Shown: positions 42,484 through 50,479 of the stretch, one piece after another | Position numbering within the stretch: the stretch's first letter is position 1 | Layout of the letters: every line of letters starts with the position of its first letter | Assembly (NCBI GenBank): GCA_012840135.1 | Contig: DUMA01000018.1 | Location: 1 to 64,000, forward strand | DNA length: 64,000 bases | Origin: Thermoanaerobacterales bacterium | Lineage (GTDB): Bacteria > Bacillota > Thermosediminibacteria > Thermosediminibacterales > Tepidanaerobacteraceae | Direction: 5' to 3' | Notes under the pieces: model-generated | What the model was told of the DNA's origin: nothing | The model's database searches: none | The model's input: only the letters and a program-made list of their open reading frames with translations | Translations under genes and position numbers: made by a program

Positions 42484-43284
42484 GTGATTTTTGAAGATAT
42501 AGATAAGTTAAAATGTAGACTGGATAGTTTGAGGCCTATTCATCCAGAGATAATGGAAATAATAGATAAAAAATTTAAGATCGATTGGACATACAATTCG
42601 AATGCTATTGAAGGCAGCTCTCTTTCACTTCAAGAAACATCATTTTTTTTGCAGTATGGACTTACTTCTAAGGGAAAGCCGTTAAAAGACTACCTGGAAG
42701 CACAAAATCATGCAGAGGCTATTGACTGGTTAAGGGACATCATTAAAGAGAAAAAGCCTATTACCGAAGGCCTAATAAAAGAGCTTCATGCCCTTCTCTT
42801 TAAAGGTATAGACTATATCTGGGTAGGTCCCCCAGATATTAGGGTGAAAAAAAAGATATCACCAGGGAAATATAAGACCGAGCCTAATTATGTTATCACA
42901 CTAGAGGGTGAAATTCACTATTATTGTGAGCCTATTAGAGTTCCGGAAGAAATGGAAAAGCTGGTGAAAATGATAAACAACTCCCTGTATCATCCTGTAG
43001 AATTAAGTGCCAGAGCCCATTACAAGCTGGTTGCAATCCATCCTTTTGATGATGGCAATGGAAGAGTAGCAAGGTTGCTCATGAATTTGATCTTAATGAA
43101 ATATGGTTATGTTCCCGTAGTTATAAAGCAGGAAAATCGAGAGGATTATTATAAAGCTTTGATGAAAGCCGATGCGGGAGAAATGGACGACTTTATTCAG
43201 TTAGTAGCCGCGGAAGAAAGAAATAGTCTCAGGCTAATATTGGAAATTATAGAAAAACATATGGAGAAACGAGGCCAGATATGA
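42484..43284 (+). CDS. Fic-family protein
   Basis: A 266-residue Fic-domain enzyme that probably transfers AMP (or another phosphoryl group) to target protein hydroxyls. The active motif HPFDDGNGRVARLLMN lies near residue 183, complete with catalytic His. The N-terminal segment TYNSNAIEGSSLSLQET contains the (S/T)xxxE(G/N) type autoinhibitory helix before the Fic core, so activity is likely self-restrained. GTG 42484 follows AGGTGGTGGCAGG. It stands alone, not with an obvious antitoxin, just before ssrA. Confidence 0.92.
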   Translation: MIFEDIDKLKCRLDSLRPIHPEIMEIIDKKFKIDWTYNSNAIEGSSLSLQETSFFLQYGLTSKGKPLKDYLEAQNHAEAIDWLRDIIKEKKPITEGLIKELHALLFKGIDYIWVGPPDIRVKKKISPGKYKTEPNYVITLEGEIHYYCEPIRVPEEMEKLVKMINNSLYHPVELSARAHYKLVAIHPFDDGNGRVARLLMNLILMKYGYVPVVIKQENREDYYKALMKADAGEMDDFIQLVAAEERNSLRLILEIIEKHMEKRGQI

Positions 43285-43297
43285 AATCTGATATTTC

Positions 43298-43326
43298 TTG
43301 ATAACAGGTGTCTTTTGTTGTATAAT
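43298..43326 (+). promoter_or_regulatory. Promoter of ssrA
   Basis: TTGATA (43298-43303), exactly 17 bases, TATAAT (43321-43326). Transcription would begin near 43333, leaving a short 5' leader to be cut at 43349 by RNase P. Confidence 0.85.
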
Positions 43327-43348
43327 AATATTGAACAAAAATTTATAT

Positions 43349-43968
43349 GGGGGCGTTTGGTTTCGACGGGGGCGGCAGGGATAAAAGCTGCAGGTCGAGC
43401 TTTCCGACTCGTAAATCCGGAAGCGTAAAATAAACGCCAAAGACGAATTAGCACTCGCTGCCTAATTAAACGCAGCGCGCCCTCCCCGGCGGTGCCCGGC
43501 GGCCGGGAAAAGGGTGTCATAAATCCGGGATCTTCCCGTAGTGCGGCTCTGGCACTATAGGAGAAAATTAAAGAGCTGGCCGAACTTTTATCCTGCTCCC
43601 GGGAGAAAAGACGGCGAGAAACAAAACGGGAGATAAGCCTGTAGACGCTTTTATCGATGTGCCTTCGGACAGGGGTTCGATTCATAAAGAGTCGCCCCGT
43701 ATGGTGACATACGGGTGAAAACTCGGCTTTATCGGTGAAACCTTCATCACTGCTTGTAATAGTGATATGGTGACACCGAGGGGTATGAGGCGCAAGCTTA
43801 CAGCCCTGTATCGACTTATAGGTTCCCTAATAATCATAGGGAGTACTAGGATAGAAGCATCAAGCAAAAATAAGCTTCTATAACACGCCGGGTGGCTTTG
43901 CAGTAAGCCAAAGATATAGTCAGCACCGGTATGAAAATACCGGACTATGTGTCCCCTCGCCTCCACCA
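43349..43968 (+). ncRNA. ssrA: tmRNA with intron in the T-loop
   Basis: Transfer-messenger RNA, which frees stalled ribosomes and tags the unfinished protein. The 5' end GGGGGCG (43349-43355) pairs with CGCCTCC (43958-43964, one G-U), and an encoded ACCA ends at 43968. The 5' half shows TTTGGTTTCGACGGGG as in other tmRNAs. The tag frame 43436-43465 codes AKDELALAA then TAA. The T-arm is broken: AGGGGTTCGAT (to 43681) and TCCCCT (from 43952) are separated by 270 bases. Joined, they give a normal stem with loop TTCGATT. Without the intron the RNA is 350 nt, a normal size. A terminator follows. Splicing is required for a functional tRNA-like end. Confidence 0.95.
43682..43951 (+). ncRNA. Group I intron within ssrA, no ORF
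   Basis: The 5' exon end CGAT pairs with the internal guide: 43678-43683 with 43689-43694 form P1, with the diagnostic U-G pair (U43681 with G43691) at the 5' splice site. The intron ends in G (43951). P2 is an 8-bp stem with a GTGA loop (43696-43703 with 43708-43715); P8 is TGGCTT/AAGCCA (43893-43910); P9 is CCGGTAT/ATACCGG with a GAAA loop (43926-43943). The conserved S element AAGATATAGTC is at 43911-43921 and can form P7 with GACTTATA (43813-43820, one bulge). An extra hairpin CCCT/AGGG (about 43825-43841) resembles P7.1, hinting at subgroup IA. There is no homing endonuclease; at 270 nt it is a minimal ribozyme. Confidence 0.9.
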
Positions 43969-43978
43969 AAAGAAAATT

Positions 43979-43999
43979 ACACCCGCGAGGGTGTTTTTG
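43979..43999 (+). terminator. Terminator of ssrA
   Basis: ACACCC (43979-43984) pairs with GGGTGT (43989-43994), loop GCGA, then T-rich sequence. Confidence 0.85.
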
Positions 44000-44022
44000 T
44001 TTAATGCAAGGGGGTCTTCCGG

Positions 44023-45288
44023 ATGATAAAGGAACCGAGAATCCAGATATTCGATTTGATCATGTCTTTGTCCAGAGCTCTTGACCTGGTAAGCCCGGCG
44101 GTGGTCAATCATCACATGCGGGTGGCCTACATAGCTTTTTGTATAGGCAAACAATTAAATCTACCGGCGGCGGAGCTTCGCAGACTGGTGCTGGCAGGGG
44201 CGCTGCATGATATCGGAGCTTTTTCCCTCAAAGAAAGAATAGCCACTCTGCAGTTTGAACTTGAAAACCCTTACCAGCACGCGGAAGCCGGCTTTTTGCT
44301 TCTCAAAGATTACGGGCCTTTTTCTGGTGCCGCCGATCTCGTGCGATTCCACCATGTGCCGTGGGCTGAAGGGGCCGGGCGCGAATTTAATGGAGAAAAA
44401 GTCCCGAAGGGCAGCCATATTTTGCATCTGGCAGACCGTGTAGCCGTGCTCATAGGCAAACATCAGGAAGTTTTGGGGGAAGCCGCAAGAATCTGCGAGA
44501 TGGTAAATGGGCAGTCCGGGAAAATGTTCATGCCGGAACTGGTGGATGCCTTCAGGGAACTGGCTGCCAGGGAAAGTTTCTGGCTTGATGCCGCATCTCC
44601 ATCGCCGGAATCGGTTCTACCCCTCAGACTGGCATTGCCCACCATCGAACTGGATATGGAGGAACTGCTGCATATTTCCACGCTGTTTTCTCACGTCATC
44701 GATTTCAGAAGCCGGTTTACCGCCACCCATTCCAGCGGTGTTGCGGCCAGCGCGGAGTTGATAGCAGGGTTTATAGGTTTTTCGGAAAGAGAGTGCCGCA
44801 TGATGCGGATTGCCGGCTACCTGCACGATCTGGGAAAGCTGGCAGTGCCTGCGGAGATACTGGAAAAGCCGTCGGAGCTGACAAAGCCCGAGTTCGATAT
44901 AATTCGCAGCCATACATACTACACTTACCGTATCCTCGAGCCCATAGTCGACCTATATGAAATAAATACCTGGGCCTCCTTTCACCACGAACGCCTGGAC
45001 GGCAGCGGTTACCCATTTCACCACAAAGGTCGGGACCTGCCTCTGGGGTCCCGCATCATGGCGGTGGCGGACGTGTTCACCGCCATAACAGAAGACCGGC
45101 CCTACAGAAAGGGAATGCCTGAAGAAAAGGCTCTGCAGGTTCTCCAGCGCATGGCGGAAGATTCGGCATTGGATTCAAATATTGTATCCCTGCTGAGACT
45201 TCACTTTGATGAAATTAATGCATGCCGGATGGAGGCCCAGAAGGCTTCGGAAAAAGAATATAAAAATTTTTTGCAGCCGGTGGACTGA
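44023..45288 (+). CDS. Tandem HD/HD-GYP domain protein (first of two)
   Basis: A 421-residue cytosolic protein with two HD domains. The N-terminal one (about 10-190) keeps LAGALHDIGAFSLKE but lacks the GYP part and appears partly degenerate. The C-terminal one (about 230-400) is a full HD-GYP unit: AGYLHDLGKLAVPAEIL, HHERLDGSGYP and ADVFTAITEDRPYRKG, the pattern of c-di-GMP (or cGAMP) phosphodiesterases. ATG 44023 lies 8 bases after AGGGGG (weak). It shares its layout with the protein at 50480. It probably ends a c-di-GMP signal. Confidence 0.9.
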   Translation: MIKEPRIQIFDLIMSLSRALDLVSPAVVNHHMRVAYIAFCIGKQLNLPAAELRRLVLAGALHDIGAFSLKERIATLQFELENPYQHAEAGFLLLKDYGPFSGAADLVRFHHVPWAEGAGREFNGEKVPKGSHILHLADRVAVLIGKHQEVLGEAARICEMVNGQSGKMFMPELVDAFRELAARESFWLDAASPSPESVLPLRLALPTIELDMEELLHISTLFSHVIDFRSRFTATHSSGVAASAELIAGFIGFSERECRMMRIAGYLHDLGKLAVPAEILEKPSELTKPEFDIIRSHTYYTYRILEPIVDLYEINTWASFHHERLDGSGYPFHHKGRDLPLGSRIMAVADVFTAITEDRPYRKGMPEEKALQVLQRMAEDSALDSNIVSLLRLHFDEINACRMEAQKASEKEYKNFLQPVD

Positions 45289-45313
45289 TACCGGCCGGAA
45301 TTTAAAATAAAAA

Positions 45314-45344
45314 ACCTTATACCTGCCGGATGCAGGTATAAGGT
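45314..45344. terminator. Bidirectional terminator hairpin
   Basis: A perfect 13-bp stem (45314-45326 with 45332-45344) between the convergent HD-GYP and Hsp20 genes, with A-rich sequence before it that serves as a T-run for the minus strand. Confidence 0.8.
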
Positions 45345-45414
45345 CATTGTATTTTATCCCTTTAGGAGTGCCTGTTGGCTTGAAGTATTCGCTCTAATTT
45401 TTTTTAAAGCAGGA

Positions 45415-45849
45415 TCAGTCGATATCGATTTTGCGTCCCTGTGGTTTGGAGGGCGTCAGTTTGGGCAGTATTATCTGCAGCACGCCGTTGTTGAAGCTGG
45501 CCTTTATGGCATCGCCGTTGACGTTCTCCGGCACGGGGATGGTCCTGGAAAAGCTGCCGCGGCGGCGTTCCCGGTGGATATAGTTTTCGCCCTTTTCTTC
45601 GGTGGTCTCGTCCTGCTGGGCGGAAATCGTGAGCATATTGTTTTCAAAGCGGATCTCTATATTGTTCTTGTCATATCCCGGCAGGTCCGCCTCCACGATA
45701 TACTCTTTTTCAGTTTCCCTCATGTCGGCTCTTACCGGCTGCATGTTGAAGAAATTGTCAAAGAAGTCTTCGAAATCAAAGCCGAAATCGAAAAACCCGG
45801 GAAGCAGTCCTCCTCTACGCCTCCATGGAACTAAACCTCTACCCCGCAT
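45415..45849 (-). CDS. Small heat-shock protein, Hsp20/alpha-crystallin
   Basis: A 144-residue ATP-independent chaperone that holds unfolding proteins. The alpha-crystallin domain runs from about residue 40 (VRADMRETEKEYIVEADLPG) to IKASFNNGVLQIILPKL. The N-terminal arm is rich in Phe and Gly (FFDFGFDFEDFFDNFF), and a C-terminal PQGRKIDID tail replaces the usual IxI. ATG 45849 follows AAAGGAGG. It is driven by a sigma-A type promoter; no CIRCE or HrcA site is seen. Confidence 0.94.
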   Translation of the reverse strand: MRGRGLVPWRRRGGLLPGFFDFGFDFEDFFDNFFNMQPVRADMRETEKEYIVEADLPGYDKNNIEIRFENNMLTISAQQDETTEEKGENYIHRERRRGSFSRTIPVPENVNGDAIKASFNNGVLQIILPKLTPSKPQGRKIDID

Positions 45850-45890
45850 AAAATTACCTCCTTTTACAAATATTACTTTTTGTTACCATT

Positions 45891-45919
45891 ATTATAGCAC
45901 GAAGGTCAGGGAAGGTCAA
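45891..45919 (-). promoter_or_regulatory. Promoter of the Hsp20 gene
   Basis: Minus strand TTGACC (45919-45914), 17-base spacer, TATAAT (45896-45891). Confidence 0.8.
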
Positions 45920-46086
45920 TATATTTATTAAATTTTTTTTAACTTCCGGAAGGTTTTGCGGGCCCCGTATAGAAATAAATATATTTGACTACAATTATTT
46001 TGTATCATTTAGAAATAAAAAATTCAGGGCGCAATTTTTTAATAAAACGAATATAGATTATAAAAATAAAAGTATCGAGGTGTTAA

Positions 46087-46491
46087 ATGGAAATCGGCGT
46101 TGATATTGTGGAGATCGACAGGATAAGAAGGGCCTGCCGGAGAAAAAGGTTTCTGGAAAGATTTTTTACACTGCAGGAACTATCGGGCCTTGATAAAGAA
46201 AAATCCGCCACTTTTTTTCAGCGCGTGGCCGGCAAATTTGCGGCCAAAGAAGCCGTGGCAAAGGCTCTGGGGACCGGTTTTAGATTTTTTCGGTGGCAGG
46301 AAATACAGATACTCAACGACCGAAACGGCAAGCCCTATGCCGTTCTTTCGGGAAAGGCCGAAGAAATATTAAAATCCGGAGGGTTTGAGAAAATACTTGT
46401 GACCATATCTCACTGCAGGGATTATGCCGTAGCCTTTGCGACAGTCCTGGGAGGTGAATGCTGTGAAGGTTGTAAGCCCTTCAGCCATTAG
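46087..46491 (+). CDS. acpS: Holo-[acyl-carrier-protein] synthase
   Basis: Transfers 4'-phosphopantetheine from CoA to a serine of ACP. The 134-residue protein has the typical GVDIVEIDRI start (Asp for Mg) and FAAKEAVAKALGTGF (Glu/Lys). SHCRDYAVAFATV is the final strand. ATG 46087 follows GAGGTG. Its 3' end overlaps the nnr gene by 29 bases, giving a long Cys-rich tail (GGECCEGCKPFSH). The acpS-nnr-alr order is common in Firmicutes. Confidence 0.95.
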   Translation: MEIGVDIVEIDRIRRACRRKRFLERFFTLQELSGLDKEKSATFFQRVAGKFAAKEAVAKALGTGFRFFRWQEIQILNDRNGKPYAVLSGKAEEILKSGGFEKILVTISHCRDYAVAFATVLGGECCEGCKPFSH

Positions 46492-48052
46492 GGAACTGGA
46501 CAGGAAGGCCATTGAGGACATGAAGGTTCCCGGAATCGTGCTCATGGAAAATGCCGGCCGGGAAGTGGCCCTGGCGGTAAAACGCTTGTTGGATGAGGAA
46601 CCCGTGAAAAAATCAAGAAAAGTGGCACTCTTTTGCGGCAAGGGCAACAACGGCGGCGACGGATTCGTGGCTGCCCGCCACCTGACCAATATGGGTTTTG
46701 AGCCGGTGGTCTTTCTTGCAGCAGAACCGGAGGAGATAAAAGGAGATGCCGCCGTAAATTACCGCATAATTATGAATATGGGTATTTCCACCGCAATCAT
46801 CAGGAATGGTAAAGACCTGGACGAAGCCCGAAAATACTGCCGGGATGCCGCAGTTCTGGTTGATGCCCTCTTCGGCACCGGCTTGAAAGGAGAAGTACGG
46901 GGCGTGGGCAGGCAGATGATCGAACTTATGAACAGCCTGGATGTCCCGGTGATTTCGGTAGATATACCTTCTGGCATTTCAGGGGAAACCGGGAAAGTGC
47001 TGGGGGTCGCTGTCAAGGCAAAGCGAACCGTGACTATGGCCCTTCCAAAAACGGGTCTGGTGCTTTACCCCGGTGCCGCCTATGCTGGAAAGATTGTCGT
47101 GGCTGACATAGGGATGCCCGTCAGCATATTAAAGAGTGCCGAAGCTTGCGCGGAACTGCTGGATATGAACTCGGTTGCCGGCCTTTTTAAACCTTATCCC
47201 CCCGATGCCCATAAGGGAACTTTCGGCAGGGTCTTTATCCTGGCGGGTTCGGCCGGCATGACGGGAGCAGCAGCCCTCTGCGGCATGGCGGCGGCAAGAA
47301 GCGGAGCGGGCCTCGTGACCCTGGGAATTCCGGCGAGCCTAAATGACATCATGGAAGTTAAGGTTACCGAAGTCATGACCCTTCCTCTGCCCGAGACACC
47401 CGAAAGAAGCATTTCCGTCAAAGCTTTAGAAAAAGCCCTGGAATTTGCCTCCGGCTGCGATGCCGTGGCCGTCGGACCCGGCCTTTCGCGGCAGGATGAG
47501 GCCCGGGATTTTATAAGGCAATTCGTAGCGGCTTGCCCGGTACCAATGGTGATAGATGCCGACGGTCTCAACGCCCTGGCAGAAGAACCTGAAATCCTGG
47601 CAGGACTTAAAGTGCCGGCTGTAATTACTCCGCACCCCGGCGAGATGGCGAGGCTACTTTCCACCGATGCCGGTGCCGTCCAGGAGGAGCGGATGGGGAC
47701 GGTCCGCAAAGCCGCAAACAGATTCCGGTGCGTCGCCCTGTTAAAAGGTGCCCGGACCCTGATAGCCACACCCGAAGGGGATTTATGGATAAACCCCACC
47801 GGCAATCCCGGCATGGCCACCGGCGGCAGCGGCGATGTGCTCACTGGCATGATAGCGGCTTTTATGGCCCGGGGCATGAAACCTCAAGACGCCGCCTTGG
47901 CCGGAGCTTACCTCCACGGCATGGCAGGGGATCTCGCTGCAGCTGTGAGGGGCGAACTTTCCATGATAGCAGGGGACCTCATAGATTTTCTGCCGGAGAC
48001 GTTTTTGAAGTTGGAGGTTGGAGGTTCGAATACGCAGCCGATTGATGGTTAA
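46463..48052 (+). CDS. nnr: Bifunctional NAD(P)H-hydrate epimerase / ADP-dependent NAD(P)H-hydrate dehydratase
   Basis: Repairs hydrated NADH and NADPH. About residues 1-215 are the YjeF epimerase (GIVLMENAGREVAL, FCGKGNNGGDGFVAARHL), and about 235-520 the CARKD kinase-like dehydratase (HKGTFGRVFILAGSAGMTG, VAVGPGLS, ITPHPGEMARLL, NPTGNPGMATGGSGDVLTGM). GTG 46463 follows GGGAGG by 10 bases; an earlier in-frame start at 46436 has no ribosome site. The last residues (GGSNTQPIDG) come from GGAGGTTGGAGGTTCGAATA, which resembles the dispersed repeats seen elsewhere. Confidence 0.95.
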   Translation: MKVVSPSAIRELDRKAIEDMKVPGIVLMENAGREVALAVKRLLDEEPVKKSRKVALFCGKGNNGGDGFVAARHLTNMGFEPVVFLAAEPEEIKGDAAVNYRIIMNMGISTAIIRNGKDLDEARKYCRDAAVLVDALFGTGLKGEVRGVGRQMIELMNSLDVPVISVDIPSGISGETGKVLGVAVKAKRTVTMALPKTGLVLYPGAAYAGKIVVADIGMPVSILKSAEACAELLDMNSVAGLFKPYPPDAHKGTFGRVFILAGSAGMTGAAALCGMAAARSGAGLVTLGIPASLNDIMEVKVTEVMTLPLPETPERSISVKALEKALEFASGCDAVAVGPGLSRQDEARDFIRQFVAACPVPMVIDADGLNALAEEPEILAGLKVPAVITPHPGEMARLLSTDAGAVQEERMGTVRKAANRFRCVALLKGARTLIATPEGDLWINPTGNPGMATGGSGDVLTGMIAAFMARGMKPQDAALAGAYLHGMAGDLAAAVRGELSMIAGDLIDFLPETFLKLEVGGSNTQPIDG

Positions 48053-48116
48053 TATTATGTGTCTGATTATAAATTGAAAAGCTTTCTCACCGAAAAATTT
48101 GAAAGGAGCATACCCC

Positions 48117-49298
48117 ATGGATCTTTTGCACCTCCGGCCCACCAGGGCCGAGATAAATCTGGACCACCTGGAGCACAATCTCAGGGAGATACGGCGGGCT
48201 ACAGCACCCGGAGCTAAAATCTGCGCCGTGGTTAAGGCCGACGGTTACGGCCACGGGGCTCTGGAAGTGGCCCGGACAGCCCTGGACTGCGGGGCTTCCT
48301 ACCTCGCCGTGGCATTCCTGGACGAAGCACTGCAGCTGAGAGAAGAGGGCATAAAAGCTCCCATCCTTATTTTGGGTTTTACACCCGAAGGACAATTTGA
48401 TAAAATAATAGAGCATGACATCACACAGACCGTATACGATGTATCATCGGCCCAAAAACTTTCTCTGGAAGCCAGAAAGCAGGGTAAGAAGGCGAAGGTC
48501 CACATCAAGCTGGATACCGGCATGAGCCGCATAGGATTTCAGGCAGAACCTTCCTGCATCGATGAAATCAAAAAAATTTTTTTCCTGGAAAACATTGAAG
48601 TGGAAGGCATGTTTACACACTTTTCCAAAGCCGATGAGAGGGATAAGACCTTCACCCTGGAACAGTTCAAAAAATACATGGCGGTGGCCGAAGCTCTCGA
48701 AAGGGAAGGATTAAAGATTCCTTTAAAGCATGTTGCCAACAGCGCAGCCATAATGGAACTGCCCGATATGCACCTTGACATGGTGCGCCCGGGTATAATC
48801 CTTTACGGACTTTACCCTTCCGATGAGGTAGACAGGAGCAAAATTGACCTCAAGCCTGTGATGTCCCTGAAGACCAGAGTTTCCCACGTAAAGACCCTGG
48901 GCCCCGGCAGGGCGATCAGCTACGGCGGCACTTTCATCACAAAAAGACAGAGCATTATCGCCACATTGCCCGTGGGGTATGCCGACGGCTACTCCAGGCT
49001 GCTTTCATCCAGAGCATCGGTGGTGATAAGGGGTCAGAGGGCTCCGGTGGTGGGCAGGATATGCATGGACCAGTGCATGGTGGATGTCACCGACATAAAA
49101 GGCACCGTGGAACCCGGGGAAAATGTATTGCTTTTCGGCGGTGCTGGCGAAGGAGCGGTTTCCACCGATGAAATCGCAAAGCACATAGGCACCATCAACT
49201 ACGAAGTGGTCTGCGCCGTATCCAGGCGCGTTCCAAGAGTTTATGTAAGAGATGGCAGGATTGTAAAAATCAAAAATCTTTTGGCAGCAAAGGTATAA
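48117..49298 (+). CDS. alr: Alanine racemase
   Basis: PLP enzyme giving D-alanine for peptidoglycan. The 393 residues contain the PLP lysine in AVVKADGYGHGA (about residue 39), the C-terminal beta domain with ISYGGTF and LPVGYADGYSRLLS, and MDQCMVDVTDI. ATG 48117 follows AAAGGAG by 12 bases; the frame is open to 48099, inside the ribosome site. It sits before the ndoAI-ndoA pair, the arrangement of Bacillus alr-ndoAI-ndoA. Confidence 0.96.
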   Translation: MDLLHLRPTRAEINLDHLEHNLREIRRATAPGAKICAVVKADGYGHGALEVARTALDCGASYLAVAFLDEALQLREEGIKAPILILGFTPEGQFDKIIEHDITQTVYDVSSAQKLSLEARKQGKKAKVHIKLDTGMSRIGFQAEPSCIDEIKKIFFLENIEVEGMFTHFSKADERDKTFTLEQFKKYMAVAEALEREGLKIPLKHVANSAAIMELPDMHLDMVRPGIILYGLYPSDEVDRSKIDLKPVMSLKTRVSHVKTLGPGRAISYGGTFITKRQSIIATLPVGYADGYSRLLSSRASVVIRGQRAPVVGRICMDQCMVDVTDIKGTVEPGENVLLFGGAGEGAVSTDEIAKHIGTINYEVVCAVSRRVPRVYVRDGRIVKIKNLLAAKV

Positions 49299-49311
49299 TT
49301 TTCTTGTTTGA

Positions 49312-49341
49312 TTGACATAATTATATTGACTTTTATATAAT
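49312..49341 (+). promoter_or_regulatory. Promoter for ndoAI-ndoA
   Basis: TTGACA (49312-49317), 18-base spacer, TATAAT (49336-49341), about 50 bases before the antitoxin start, so the pair need not depend on alr transcription. Confidence 0.75.
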
Positions 49342-49390
49342 AAAATATATACGTGCGTGCGTTTCCGAAATTTGTTAGGGGGTGCCCGGT

Positions 49391-49666
49391 GTGGCCGACT
49401 TGAAGAGGATAATTGTAAGTCTGCCAAACAATTTACTGGAAGAAGTAGACGGTATCGTGGCTCTGGAAAACAAAAACCGCAGCGAATTTATCCGGGATGC
49501 CATGCGATTATATATAAAAGAAAGGGAAAAAATAAGAGTGAGAGAACAGTTAAAAACAGGTTACATGCAAATGGCCGAAATCAATGTAAAACTGTCCGAA
49601 ATGGGATTGCACGAGGATTTGAAGGACTTTGTACTCTACGAAACAAGACTTTCGGGGTGTGAATAA
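49391..49666 (+). CDS. ndoAI: Antitoxin EndoAI, ribbon-helix-helix type
   Basis: A 91-residue antitoxin. The N-terminal ribbon-helix-helix ([20 protein letters not shown] then [14 protein letters not shown]) binds DNA and its own promoter; the C-terminal part neutralises EndoA. The likely start is GTG 49391, 9 bases after the AGGGGG run; the ATG-less frame opens at 49382. It is followed by the toxin gene after one base. Confidence 0.9.
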   Translation: MADLKRIIVSLPNNLLEEVDGIVALENKNRSEFIRDAMRLYIKEREKIRVREQLKTGYMQMAEINVKLSEMGLHEDLKDFVLYETRLSGCE

Positions 49667-49667
49667 T

Positions 49668-50018
49668 GTGCTTGTAAGGCGAGGGGATGTATACTATGCG
49701 GACCTTAACCCTGTGATCGGTTCGGAGCAGGGTGGAGTAAGGCCTGTCCTGGTGGTACAGAATGACGTGGGGAATAAGTACAGCCCCACTGTTATTATTG
49801 CAGCCATAACTTCCCAGATCGACAAAGCCAAACTGCCCACCCATGTGGAACTTGCACATGAGGACTTCGGTCTGGAAAAGGATTCAGTCATTTTGCTGGA
49901 ACAGTTGAGGACCATAGACAAGAGGAGACTCAAAGAAAAAATAACATTTCTCGACCAGGATATCATGGTTAAAGTGGACGAAGCCCTGAAAATAAGCCTT
50001 GGCCTTGCCGAATTCTAA
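49668..50018 (+). CDS. ndoA: Endoribonuclease toxin EndoA (MazF family)
   Basis: The 116-residue toxin cuts single-stranded mRNA at a short site. [20 protein letters not shown] is the MazF start, with Arg in [12 protein letters not shown] and the Thr/Ser strand in [19 protein letters not shown] 49668 is chosen because it gives the standard EndoA N terminus; the ORF is open upstream to 49629 within the antitoxin gene. Coupled to ndoAI with a one-base gap. Confidence 0.94.
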   Translation: MLVRRGDVYYADLNPVIGSEQGGVRPVLVVQNDVGNKYSPTVIIAAITSQIDKAKLPTHVELAHEDFGLEKDSVILLEQLRTIDKRRLKEKITFLDQDIMVKVDEALKISLGLAEF

Positions 50019-50033
50019 AAACGGGGAGGTGAC

Positions 50034-50276
50034 ATGATGGAGCCGCTGACTATCATGGCATTGCGCCTGGACCACAGAGTTGATATAGCGCCGAAGGTGC
50101 AGGAAGTGCTGACAAGGTACGGCGACAAGATCCTATGCCGGATGGGGTTGCCGGACCCGGCCAAAGAAGATGGGATAATAACCCTCTACATGAACACATC
50201 GGTCCAGGAAACCGAAGAGTTTTCAAAAGAGCTGACGACCATCGGCGGAGTGAGCGTTTCTCATATGAGAATATAG
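50034..50276 (+). CDS. TM1266-type iron-only hydrogenase system putative regulator
   Basis: An 80-residue protein of an ACT/NikR-C-like fold. ALRLDHRVDIAPKVQEVLTRYG, then GIITLYMNTSVQETEEFSKEL, matches the TM1266 group named for its genomic link to [FeFe] hydrogenase maturation. The ATGATG at 50034 follows GGGGAGG. It is probably cotranscribed with ndoA, from which 15 bases separate it. Its real role is uncertain, and no hydrogenase genes are visible here. Confidence 0.8.
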   Translation: MMEPLTIMALRLDHRVDIAPKVQEVLTRYGDKILCRMGLPDPAKEDGIITLYMNTSVQETEEFSKELTTIGGVSVSHMRI

Positions 50277-50286
50277 ATTACATACA

Positions 50287-50314
50287 AAACTTCGGGTAAT
50301 GCCGAAGTTTTTTT
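50287..50314 (+). terminator. Terminator after the ndoA operon
   Basis: AAACTTCGG (50287-50295) pairs with CCGAAGTTT (50302-50310), then T's to 50314. Confidence 0.9.
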
Positions 50315-50479
50315 ACTTTAAATATATACAAATCTAGATAATTTTAACAAAAAAGAAGGATTACTCGAATTAATTTAGAATATATATTAATATGTATTCA
50401 TTTTCGATAAACTTTTGCAAAAATCTGCTTCATTCGACCGATTCGCAGCAGCTTTTTGCAATACATTTGGAGGAGCAAT

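Noticed and set aside
43685-43969. Minus-strand 95-residue frame across the tmRNA intron
   Set aside because: The plus strand forms a tmRNA exon/intron structure that explains the sequence; the frame has no ribosome site or homology.
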